Assembly (NCBI GenBank): GCA_903891095.1
Contig: CAITDI010000082.1
Span: 1 to 53,977, forward strand
Source: an uncultured bacterium
GTDB lineage: Bacteria; Planctomycetota; Phycisphaerae; Phycisphaerales; SM1A02
DNA: 53,977 nucleotides
Direction: 5' to 3'
Shown here: in pieces, positions 7,412 through 14,685 of the stretch
How positions within the stretch are numbered: position 1 is the stretch's first letter
Layout: each line of letters begins with the position of its first letter
The notes under the pieces: model-generated
The model's database searches: none
What the model was told of the DNA's origin: nothing
The model's input: the letters and a program-made list of their open reading frames with translations, nothing else
Translations under genes and position numbers: made by a program

Positions 7412-10400
7412 GTGCCTTTGCGGGTGATTCCACTCCTCGTTGGTGTCGCGACGGTTGCGTCGGCCGCCGCTGCGGATGCGCCGCCGGCGAAGGTGGACTT
7501 CAACCGCGACGTGCGTCCGATCCTGTCGGACCGATGCTTCGGCTGCCACGGCCCCGACGCGGGCAAGCGCAAGGCGGGACTGCGGCTCGACACGCCCGAG
7601 GGTGCATATGCAGCGCTTCATTCGGGCAACCGCGCGCTTGTGCCGGGCGATCTCGCGGCGAGCGAGGCTGCCCACCGCATCGCGTCGAGCGACCCCGATG
7701 AGGTCATGCCGCCGCCGGAGCTCAAGCGCCCGTTGAGCGACGCCGAGCGCGCGACGCTGCTCCGCTGGATCGAGCAAGGCGCGGAGTACAAGAAGCACTG
7801 GGCGTTTGTCGCGCCGGAGCGCCCCGCTGCTCCCGCGTTGAACCGCAAGGACTGGCCGCGCGATCCGCTCGATGCGCTCGTGCTCGCGCGGATCGAGAGC
7901 GAAGGCCTCGCGCCCGAACCCGAGGCAGACCGCGCGACGCTGCTTCGGCGCGCGTCGCTTGCGCTCACGGGATTGCCGCCTTCGCCCGAGGAAATCGATG
8001 CGTTTGTCGCGGATGCGACGCCCGATGCGTACGAACGCCGCGTGGACGCGATGCTCGCGAGTCCGCGCGCGGCCGAGCACATGGCGACAACCTGGCTCGA
8101 CCTCGCGCGCTTTGCCGACACGTTCGGCTACCAGTCCGACGGCGACAGCTTCACCTGGCCGTGGCGCGACTGGCTGCTCGAGTCACTCGCGTCGAACATG
8201 CGATACGACCGCTTCGCGACGGCGATGATCGCGGGCGACCTCATGCCCGCCGATTCGCGCGCCGAGCGGCAGGCGAACCAGGTCGCGAGCGCGTTCAACC
8301 GCCTGCACCGCATGACCGAGGAAGGCGGCTCGATCTCCGAGGAATTCCGCCAAGAAGGCATCGCCGACCGCGTGTCGACCTTCGGCACCGCGTTCCTCGG
8401 GCTCACGATCGAGTGCGCGCGCTGCCACGACCACAAGTACGACCCCGTGCCGACGCGCGAGTTCTACGGGCTCGAAGCGATGTTCGGATCGATCGACGAG
8501 AACGGGCTCAAGAGCTACGCGCACACGTTCAGCGCGCCGCCGCCGTTCGTGCGGCTTGCGAACGACGAGCAGGCCGAGCGAGAAAAAGCGTTGCGCGCGA
8601 ACCGCCAGCAGGCGATGGCTGCGGTGATGCGCGCAGGCGCAGCCGCGATGAAGCGCGCGGTGGACGACGGGCTCATCAGCGCGCCTGCGCCAACGCTGCT
8701 GCCCGCACCCGCGGCGCGTTACGCGTTCGACGAGCTCGCGGATGGAAAAACGCCGAATGCGATCGACACGACGAAGCCCGCGACCACCGACCGCGCGCGT
8801 CCCGAGCAGCTCGGCGAGGTCGCGCTCGCGAACGACGGAAAGCTCGGGAAATCCCTGCATTTCGACGGCGACGGCGGCGTGTCGCTCGCGGGCCTCGCGG
8901 GCTTCACACGCCACGATCCAGTGAGCGTTGCGTTCTGGATCAAGCCAGGCGAGCGCAACGCGCGCGCGGCGGTGCTGCACACGGCGGGCTTCTACACCAA
9001 CGACGCCGATGGCTCTGGGCTCGAGCTGCTCATCGCCGACGGCAAGCTGCGCTGGAGCGTGATCCATCTGTGGCCCGGCAGCGCGGCGAGCGTTGAGATG
9101 CGCGACGAGCTTCCCGTCGGCGAGTGGACGCACATCGTCGCGACCTACGACGGAACCGCGCTCGCCGCGGGCCTGCGGCTCTTTGTGAACGGCATCGATG
9201 CGAAGCCGACGGTGCTGCGCGACGGCCTCGACGGCAGCATCGCGGGCGCCACGATGGAAGTTGGTTCGCGCTCGCGCGACGCAGGATTCCGCGGCGGCGC
9301 GATCGACGAACTGTCGGTGTGGCGTGTTGCGCTCACGCCAGCCGAGGCCGCACTTGCCGCAGGTGTCGTGCCCGATGCGGGCGCGAATGCGGAGCACGCC
9401 ATCGCGCGCGCGACCGCCGCCGAGAACGCCGCGCTGCGCGAGGCGATGCGCGCGTACGCCGCGCATCTCGACTCGCTGCCTGCGTTCATGACGATGCGCG
9501 ATTCGCGGTTCGCGGCGCCGACCTTCGTGCTCACGCGCGGGCGCTACGACCAGCCCGACCGCGCGCAGCCCGTGCAGCCGAGCGCGATCAACGCGGTGCT
9601 CGCGGAGACTTCGCTCACCGAGCGCAACCGACTCGGCCTCGCGCGCTGGCTCGTCGATCCCGCGAATCCGCTGGCCGCGCGCGTCGAGGTCAATCGCCTT
9701 TGGACGCAGGTGTTCGGCCGCGGACTCGTCGAAACCAGCGAGAATTTCGGCCTTCAAGGCGCGTGGCCGTCGCAGCCCGAGGTGCTCGACCTGCTTGCGC
9801 GCGACTTCACGCGCGGCGAAGGCGATGACGCGACGCGCGCGTGGGACACGCGCGCGCTGCTGCGACGACTGGTGCTGAGCGCGACGTTTCGGCAGAGTTC
9901 GGCCACGAGCGCGGAGAAGCGCGCGCGCGATCCGCGCAACGATCTGCTCGCGCGCGGACCGAGCGTGCGGCTCAGCGCGGAGCAGCTGCGTGATTCGGCG
10001 CTGGTCGCGTCAGGCTTGCTTGTCGAGAAATTCGGCGGTCCAAGCGTCAAGCCCTACCAGCAGCCGACGCTCGTCGGCGAATCCGGCGCGAGCGGCGGCT
10101 ACACCGCCGACACTGGCGACGCCGCGCATCGCCGCAGCATGTACTCCTTCCGCAAGCGCACGGTTCCGCCGCCGACGATGCTCGTGTTCGACGCGGGCTC
10201 GCGTGAATCGTGCCAGCCGCGGCGCTTCGCGACGAACACGCCACTGCAGGCGCTCGCGGTGATGAACGATCCCGTGTTCACCGAATGCGCGCGCACGCTC
10301 GCTGAGCGCGCGACGCGCGAGGCGGGCGAGCAAGCTGGCATGGACGCGCGCATCTCACGCGCGTTCCGACTCGTGTGCTCGCGTGCTCCGCGCGCGGTCG

Positions 10401-10564
10401 AGCTCGACGCGCTGCGCGCGCTCGTTGTCGCGGAAACCGCGGAATTCAAGGCAAATCCCAGCGAATCCACCAAGCTCGTCGGCCGCGACGACCCCGAGCT
10501 CGCCGCGCTCACGCTCGCGTGCACCACGATCCTCGCGAGCGACGCCGCGGTGATGTCGCGCTGA
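7412..10564 (+). CDS. PSD1 / planctomycete cytochrome C, DUF1549-LamG-DUF1553 protein
   Basis: 1050 residues, GTG start. A signal peptide covers residues 1-21. A planctomycete cytochrome-C-like domain carries CFGCH (C42, C45, H46), a possible haem c site. DUF1549 follows ([20 protein letters not shown]) and holds the conserved [12 protein letters not shown] LamG/concanavalin-like insert lies at about 430-660 (GLHNDP-type repeats absent; VAFWIKPGE and [12 protein letters not shown] present). The C-terminal part is DUF1553 ([41 protein letters not shown]). Proteins of this architecture are abundant in planctomycetes and are exported. They are thought to act on sulfated or complex polysaccharides, but the reaction is not established. 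The gene is followed 29 bp later by a DUF1501 gene, its usual partner. Confidence 0.93.
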   Translation: MPLRVIPLLVGVATVASAAAADAPPAKVDFNRDVRPILSDRCFGCHGPDAGKRKAGLRLDTPEGAYAALHSGNRALVPGDLAASEAAHRIASSDPDEVMPPPELKRPLSDAERATLLRWIEQGAEYKKHWAFVAPERPAAPALNRKDWPRDPLDALVLARIESEGLAPEPEADRATLLRRASLALTGLPPSPEEIDAFVADATPDAYERRVDAMLASPRAAEHMATTWLDLARFADTFGYQSDGDSFTWPWRDWLLESLASNMRYDRFATAMIAGDLMPADSRAERQANQVASAFNRLHRMTEEGGSISEEFRQEGIADRVSTFGTAFLGLTIECARCHDHKYDPVPTREFYGLEAMFGSIDENGLKSYAHTFSAPPPFVRLANDEQAEREKALRANRQQAMAAVMRAGAAAMKRAVDDGLISAPAPTLLPAPAARYAFDELADGKTPNAIDTTKPATTDRARPEQLGEVALANDGKLGKSLHFDGDGGVSLAGLAGFTRHDPVSVAFWIKPGERNARAAVLHTAGFYTNDADGSGLELLIADGKLRWSVIHLWPGSAASVEMRDELPVGEWTHIVATYDGTALAAGLRLFVNGIDAKPTVLRDGLDGSIAGATMEVGSRSRDAGFRGGAIDELSVWRVALTPAEAALAAGVVPDAGANAEHAIARATAAENAALREAMRAYAAHLDSLPAFMTMRDSRFAAPTFVLTRGRYDQPDRAQPVQPSAINAVLAETSLTERNRLGLARWLVDPANPLAARVEVNRLWTQVFGRGLVETSENFGLQGAWPSQPEVLDLLARDFTRGEGDDATRAWDTRALLRRLVLSATFRQSSATSAEKRARDPRNDLLARGPSVRLSAEQLRDSALVASGLLVEKFGGPSVKPYQQPTLVGESGASGGYTADTGDAAHRRSMYSFRKRTVPPPTMLVFDAGSRESCQPRRFATNTPLQALAVMNDPVFTECARTLAERATREAGEQAGMDARISRAFRLVCSRAPRAVELDALRALVVAETAEFKANPSESTKLVGRDDPELAALTLACTTILASDAAVMSR

Positions 10565-10593
10565 AACCAACGAACGCAACGCGACCCAACACC

Positions 10594-12069
10594 ATGCCGA
10601 CGCCCCGCGACATTCTCCCCACCTACGACGAGCTCATGCGGCTCTCGCGTCGGCATTTCCTCGGTACATCGGCGCTGGGCCTCGGCGCGCTCGCGCTCGG
10701 CGACATCATCGGGCCGCGCGTGGCGAGCGCAGCCACGACGACTCCCGGCGACACGCAGCCCGCGCTGCCCGCGACGCACTTTCCCGCGAAGGCCAAGCGC
10801 GTCATCTATCTCTTCCAGTCGGGCGGACCGTCGCATCTCGAGACGCTCGACCCAAAGCCCAAGCTGCGCGAGATGCACGGCCAGCCGCTCCCGGACAGCG
10901 TGCGCGCCGGCCAGCGATTGACGGGAATGAGCGGATATCAAGCGGTCTTGCCGATCGCCGGCTCGTTCACGGGCTTCGCGAAGCATGGCCGCGCGGGCAT
11001 CGAGATCAGCGACATCCTCCCGCACACCGCGAAGATCGCCGACGACATCTGCGTCGTCCGCGGCATGCACACCGAGGCGATCAACCACGATCCCGCGATC
11101 ACGTTCTTCTGCTCGGGCCACCAGATCGCGGGCCGCCCGTCGATGGGCGCGTGGATGAGCTACGGCCTTGGCACCATGAACAAGGACCTGCCGTCGTTCA
11201 TCGTGCTCGTGTCGAAGGACGCGTCGCGCGACCAGCCGCTGTACGCGCGGCTGTGGGGCTCGGGCTTCCTTCCGAGCGAACATCAAGGAGTGCAGTTTCG
11301 CGCGGGAAAAGAGCCAGTTTTGGCTCTCGCCAATCCCGAAGGCGTCTCGCCGCACGCGCGGCGCGCGATGCTCGACACGCTCGCGCAGCTCTCGCGCGAC
11401 GCGCTCGCGCACGAGGGCGACGCCGAGATCGACGCGCGTCTCGCGCAGGCCGAGATGGCGTTCCGCATGCAGACGAGCGTGCCCGACGCGACCGACCTGA
11501 GCGGCGAGAGCGACGAGACGTTCGAGCTCTACGGCGCGGCAGCGCGCGATCCCGGAACGTTCGCCGCGAACTGCCTTCTCGCGCGACGCCTCGTCGAGCG
11601 CGGCGTGCGGTTCGTGCAGCTGTTCCATCAGGGGTGGGACCAGCACGGCGGGCTGCCAGGCGGAATCTCGCGGCAATGCGCGCAGACCGACCAGGCCTCG
11701 GCCGCGCTCGTCACCGATCTCAAGCGCCGCGGGCTGCTCGAGGACACGCTGGTGATCTGGGGCGGCGAGTTCGGGCGCACCGCGTATTGCCAGGGCAAGA
11801 TGACCGCCGACGACTATGGCCGCGATCATCACCCGCGCTGCTTCTCGATTTGGATGGCGGGCGGCGGCGTGAAGGCGGGACACGTGCACGGAGCGTCCGA
11901 TGACTTTGGCTACAGCGTCGCCGACGGCGGAGTGCATGTGCACGACCTGCATGCGACGATTCTGCGGCTGATGGGCGTCGACCACGAGCGGCTGACCTAC
12001 CGCTACCAGGGGCGGCACTACCGGCTGACGGACATCGCGGGCGAAGTCGTTCCCGGCATCCTCGCGTAA
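10594..12069 (+). CDS. DUF1501 protein with Tat signal (sulfatase-like fold)
   Basis: 491 residues. A twin-arginine signal is visible near residues 17-35 (LSRRHFLGTSALGLGALALG), implying export of a folded protein. The DUF1501 core has the characteristic IYLFQSGGPSHLETLDPKP near the N-terminus, then VQLFHQGWDQHGG and IWGGEFGRT toward the C-terminus, and GRDHHPRCFSIWMAGGGVK. DUF1501 belongs to the alkaline phosphatase/sulfatase superfamily by fold. Its substrate is unknown. I chose the ATG at 10594, which has no clear Shine-Dalgarno; translation is probably coupled to the PSD1 gene 29 bp upstream. A pair of palindromic repeats starts 6 bp after the stop. Confidence 0.93.
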   Translation: MPTPRDILPTYDELMRLSRRHFLGTSALGLGALALGDIIGPRVASAATTTPGDTQPALPATHFPAKAKRVIYLFQSGGPSHLETLDPKPKLREMHGQPLPDSVRAGQRLTGMSGYQAVLPIAGSFTGFAKHGRAGIEISDILPHTAKIADDICVVRGMHTEAINHDPAITFFCSGHQIAGRPSMGAWMSYGLGTMNKDLPSFIVLVSKDASRDQPLYARLWGSGFLPSEHQGVQFRAGKEPVLALANPEGVSPHARRAMLDTLAQLSRDALAHEGDAEIDARLAQAEMAFRMQTSVPDATDLSGESDETFELYGAAARDPGTFAANCLLARRLVERGVRFVQLFHQGWDQHGGLPGGISRQCAQTDQASAALVTDLKRRGLLEDTLVIWGGEFGRTAYCQGKMTADDYGRDHHPRCFSIWMAGGGVKAGHVHGASDDFGYSVADGGVHVHDLHATILRLMGVDHERLTYRYQGRHYRLTDIAGEVVPGILA

Positions 12070-12075
12070 TCGGGC

Positions 12076-12130
12076 GGTGCCAGGCACGTGCCATGCAGTG
12101 TCAGGCGCTGCGCGGCACATGCCGTGCACA
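12076..12130. repeat. Nested palindromic repeat, copy 2 (diverged)
   Basis: It starts GGTGCCAGGCACGTGCC and ends CATGCCGTGCACAGC. It has the same order of GTGCC/GGCAC blocks and the same orientation as the copy at 1-57, with several substitutions in the central palindrome (GTGTCAGGCGCTG). It begins 6 bp after the DUF1501 stop. Confidence 0.75.
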
Positions 12131-12183
12131 GCCAAGGCGTGGCGGATCTCCATGTGCGGGAATGAGATGTGCGCCGGCACCAG

Positions 12184-12238
12184 CGTGCCAGGCACGTGCC
12201 AGGCAGTGCCAGGCACTGCGCGGCACGTGCCGTGCACC
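12184..12238. repeat. Nested palindromic repeat, copy 3
   Basis: The centre is AGTGCCAGGCACT, followed by GCGCGGCACGTGCCGTGCAC, in the same orientation as the other two copies. It is separated from copy 2 by about 53 bp of unrelated sequence. It ends 6 bp before the -10-like hexamer TAGGCT that precedes priA. Confidence 0.8.
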
Positions 12239-12244
12239 GTTCGG

Positions 12245-12250
12245 TAGGCT
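12245..12250 (+). promoter_or_regulatory. -10-like hexamer TAGGCT for priA
   Basis: TAGGCT lies 9 nt before the GTG at 12260. The -35 position falls inside palindromic repeat copy 3, as it does at the first gene of the window. Confidence 0.35.
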
Positions 12251-12259
12251 GCGCGCTGC

Positions 12260-14560
12260 GTGTCGCTCTTCGCATCCAACACCGTCACGGAGGATCTGCA
12301 GCTCGTCGTCGTCGCCGTCGAGCGCGCGGTCGACCGCTCGCCCGACGGTCTCACCTACGCGCTGCCCACGTCCCTCGCGCACCTTCCCGATGGCGCGCGT
12401 GTCGAAGTGCCGCTCGGCCGAGGCGAGACGCCAACGGCAGGATGGATCGTCCGGCACCTCCCCGCGACCGAAGACCCCGGTATCCCGCGCGACAAGATCA
12501 AGCCGATCCTCGCGCAAGACCCCTCGGGTGTCGTGCTCCCCAGCGAGCTCATGCAGTTCGCCCGCTGGATCAGCGCGTACTACGCGTGCCCGATCGGCAT
12601 GACGCTCGCGTCGATCCTTCCCGCCGCGGTGCGCAAGGCGATCGGCCGCGTCGAGCGCACGCTCGTCGACCTCGCGCCATCGCTCGAAGGCCTCGCGAAG
12701 ATCACGAAAAAACAACAGCACGCGCTCGACGTGCTCGCGACGCTTCCGCGTCCGATCGAGCTCCCCGACCTCGCCGAAGCCGCGGGCTACTCGACCAACG
12801 AGCCGCTCAAGCGCCTCATCGCGTCGGGCCACCTCGTCGCGACCAAGAAGACCGCCGTCGAGGCCGGCTTCATCGCGCGCGCCGGCAATGTCGCGCCCGC
12901 GCCCACGCCGACCGCCGAGCAGCAAGCCGCGATCACCGCGATTTCCCGCGATTTCGGCCAGTTCGCGCAGCACCTCGTGTTCGGCGTCACCGGCTCGGGC
13001 AAGACGGAGATCTACATCCGCCTGCTTGAGGAATGCGTGCGCCGCGGCAAGCGCGCGATCCTGCTCGTGCCCGAGATCTCGCTCACGCCGCAGACCGTCG
13101 GCCGCATCGCCGCGCGGCTCACGAGCGCCAAGGTCGCCGTCCTCCACTCGGGCCTCACCGATGCGCAGCGCAACCAGCAGTGGACGCTTCTCTGCGAAGG
13201 CGGCGCCGATGTCGTCGTCGGCGCGCGCAGCGCGATCTTCGCGCCGATTCCCGATGGTTCGCTCGGCCTCGTGGTCGTCGACGAGGAGCACGAGCCCGGC
13301 TACAAGCAGGACTCCGCGCCGCGCTACCACGGACGCGACGCCGCGATCCGCCGCGCGCAGCTCGCGAAATGCCCCGTCGTCCTCGGCAGCGCGACGCCGA
13401 GCCTCGAGAGCTGGATGAACGCCGTCGAGCGCAGGATCTCCACGCTCCACCGCCTCACCAAGCGCGCGCCCGGACTCAACACGCCCAAGGTCGCCGTCGT
13501 CGATTTCGGCGCGGAACGCCGCGAAATCCGCGATCGCCGCGTCAACCTCATCGGCCCCACGCTGCGCGAGGCGATGCAGAAGGCCTTCGCCGACGACGGC
13601 CAGGTGCTGCTTCTCCTCAACCGCCGCGGCTACGCGAACTACATCGCGTGCAGCGACCAGCGCTGCCAGTGGAAGTTCACCTGCACCGACTGCGACGCGG
13701 GCATGGTCTGCCACGTCGACGAGTCCGGCGCCGCGCGCCGCAGCTACGTGCGCTGCCACCACTGCCTGTCCGAGCAGCTTCTCCCGAAGAATTGCCCTGA
13801 TTGCGGCAAGCCCGTCACCGTCTTCGGCCTCGGCACGCAGCGCGTCGAGGAAGAACTCACGCGCCTCTTCCCGTCGCTCATCGAGGGCGACACGCTGCTC
13901 CGCATCGACGGCGACACGATGCAGACCGCGCAGCATTTCCACGACGCGCTCGAGCGCTTCGGCAAGGGCGAGATCCGCTGCCTGATGGGCACGCAGATGA
14001 TCGCGAAGGGGCTCGACTTTCCCAACGTTCGCCTCGTCGGCGTCGTCAGCGCCGACACCGCGCTCGCGCTGCCTGACTTCCGCGCGGGCGAGCGCACGTT
14101 CCAGCTCGTCTCGCAGGTCTCGGGCCGCGCCGGCCGCGGCGAGAAGGCGGGTCGCGCGATCATCCAGTCGTTCGAGCCCGAGACGCCTGCCATTCGTCTC
14201 GCGGCGCTCCACGACTTCGAACAATTCGCCACGCTCGAGCTCGCGGATCGCAAGTCGTTCGGCCTCCCGCCCTACCGCCGGCTGGCGCGGCTCATCGTCC
14301 GACACCCGGGCGAGACCGCCTGCGCCGAGCGCTCGGCGGAGCTCGCCGCGGCGATCCGTTCGTTCTCGGGCGGGGTCGAGGTCCGCGGACCGTCGGTCTG
14401 CCCGATCGCGCGCATCGCGGGCAAGTACCGCCGCCAGATCGAACTGCTCGCCGAATCGCCCGCCGAGATCTCGCGGGTGCTGGCCGAGGCCCGCACGCGC
14501 GGCCTCCTCAAGCTCGGCGAGGAACTCGCCGTGGACGTCGACGCGATCGCAGCGCTCTGA
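12260..14560 (+). CDS. priA: Primosomal replication restart helicase PriA
   Basis: 766 residues, close to the family norm (about 730). An N-terminal DNA-binding domain (residues 15-110) is followed by a DEAD-like helicase core with Walker A GVTGSGKTE (about 247-255), DEEH, and the motif GSATPSLESW. A zinc-binding region with paired cysteines lies near 470-520 (CSDQRCQWKFTCTDCD, CHHCLSEQLLPKNCPDCG). Motifs V-VI (MGTQMIAKGLDFPNV, QVSGRAGRGEKAG) follow. PriA reloads the replisome at stalled forks. The GTG at 12260 is the start because the N-terminus then matches the family. No Shine-Dalgarno is visible. The gene is monocistronic by context. Confidence 0.96.
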   Translation: MSLFASNTVTEDLQLVVVAVERAVDRSPDGLTYALPTSLAHLPDGARVEVPLGRGETPTAGWIVRHLPATEDPGIPRDKIKPILAQDPSGVVLPSELMQFARWISAYYACPIGMTLASILPAAVRKAIGRVERTLVDLAPSLEGLAKITKKQQHALDVLATLPRPIELPDLAEAAGYSTNEPLKRLIASGHLVATKKTAVEAGFIARAGNVAPAPTPTAEQQAAITAISRDFGQFAQHLVFGVTGSGKTEIYIRLLEECVRRGKRAILLVPEISLTPQTVGRIAARLTSAKVAVLHSGLTDAQRNQQWTLLCEGGADVVVGARSAIFAPIPDGSLGLVVVDEEHEPGYKQDSAPRYHGRDAAIRRAQLAKCPVVLGSATPSLESWMNAVERRISTLHRLTKRAPGLNTPKVAVVDFGAERREIRDRRVNLIGPTLREAMQKAFADDGQVLLLLNRRGYANYIACSDQRCQWKFTCTDCDAGMVCHVDESGAARRSYVRCHHCLSEQLLPKNCPDCGKPVTVFGLGTQRVEEELTRLFPSLIEGDTLLRIDGDTMQTAQHFHDALERFGKGEIRCLMGTQMIAKGLDFPNVRLVGVVSADTALALPDFRAGERTFQLVSQVSGRAGRGEKAGRAIIQSFEPETPAIRLAALHDFEQFATLELADRKSFGLPPYRRLARLIVRHPGETACAERSAELAAAIRSFSGGVEVRGPSVCPIARIAGKYRRQIELLAESPAEISRVLAEARTRGLLKLGEELAVDVDAIAAL

Positions 14561-14587
14561 CCGCGCGAAACCCCCGCTTTCACGCGG
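14561..14587 (+). other. Hairpin immediately after priA
   Basis: CCGCG-c-GAAA pairs with TTTC-a-CGCGG around a 7-nt loop, starting at the base after the priA stop. No T-tract follows, so it is only a weak terminator candidate. Confidence 0.3.
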
Positions 14588-14618
14588 CTTGGACGCTGAA
14601 AGCGACGGCGTTCTCCCC

Positions 14619-14624
14619 TACAAT
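14619..14624 (+). promoter_or_regulatory. -10 element TACAAT for sucAB
   Basis: TACAAT differs from the consensus by one base. It would give a leader of about 60 nt before the sucA ATG. A TTGGAC at 14589 is too far away (24-bp spacer) for a standard -35. Confidence 0.4.
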
Positions 14625-14637
14625 CGCTCCGCTCTGC

Positions 14638-14658
14638 ACCGCGCCACTTTGGCGCGGT
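14638..14658 (+). other. Hairpin in the sucA leader
   Basis: A perfect 8-bp stem, ACCGCGCC with GGCGCGGT, surrounds a 5-nt loop ACTTT and is followed by TT. It lies between the -10 element and the sucA ribosome site. It could be an attenuator or mRNA-stability hairpin, or the end of a priA transcript. Confidence 0.45.
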
Positions 14659-14685
14659 TTGCCGCACATTCGGAGTTCTGAAGTC

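Noticed and set aside
7364-8080. N-terminal extension of the carA frame upstream of 7363
   Set aside because: It overlaps the divergent PSD1 gene and is Arg-rich. The CarA family N-terminus begins at the ATG at 7363.
1-12238. CRISPR interpretation of the palindromic repeats
   Set aside because: There are only three copies, far apart apart from one pair, with no regular spacers and no cas genes.
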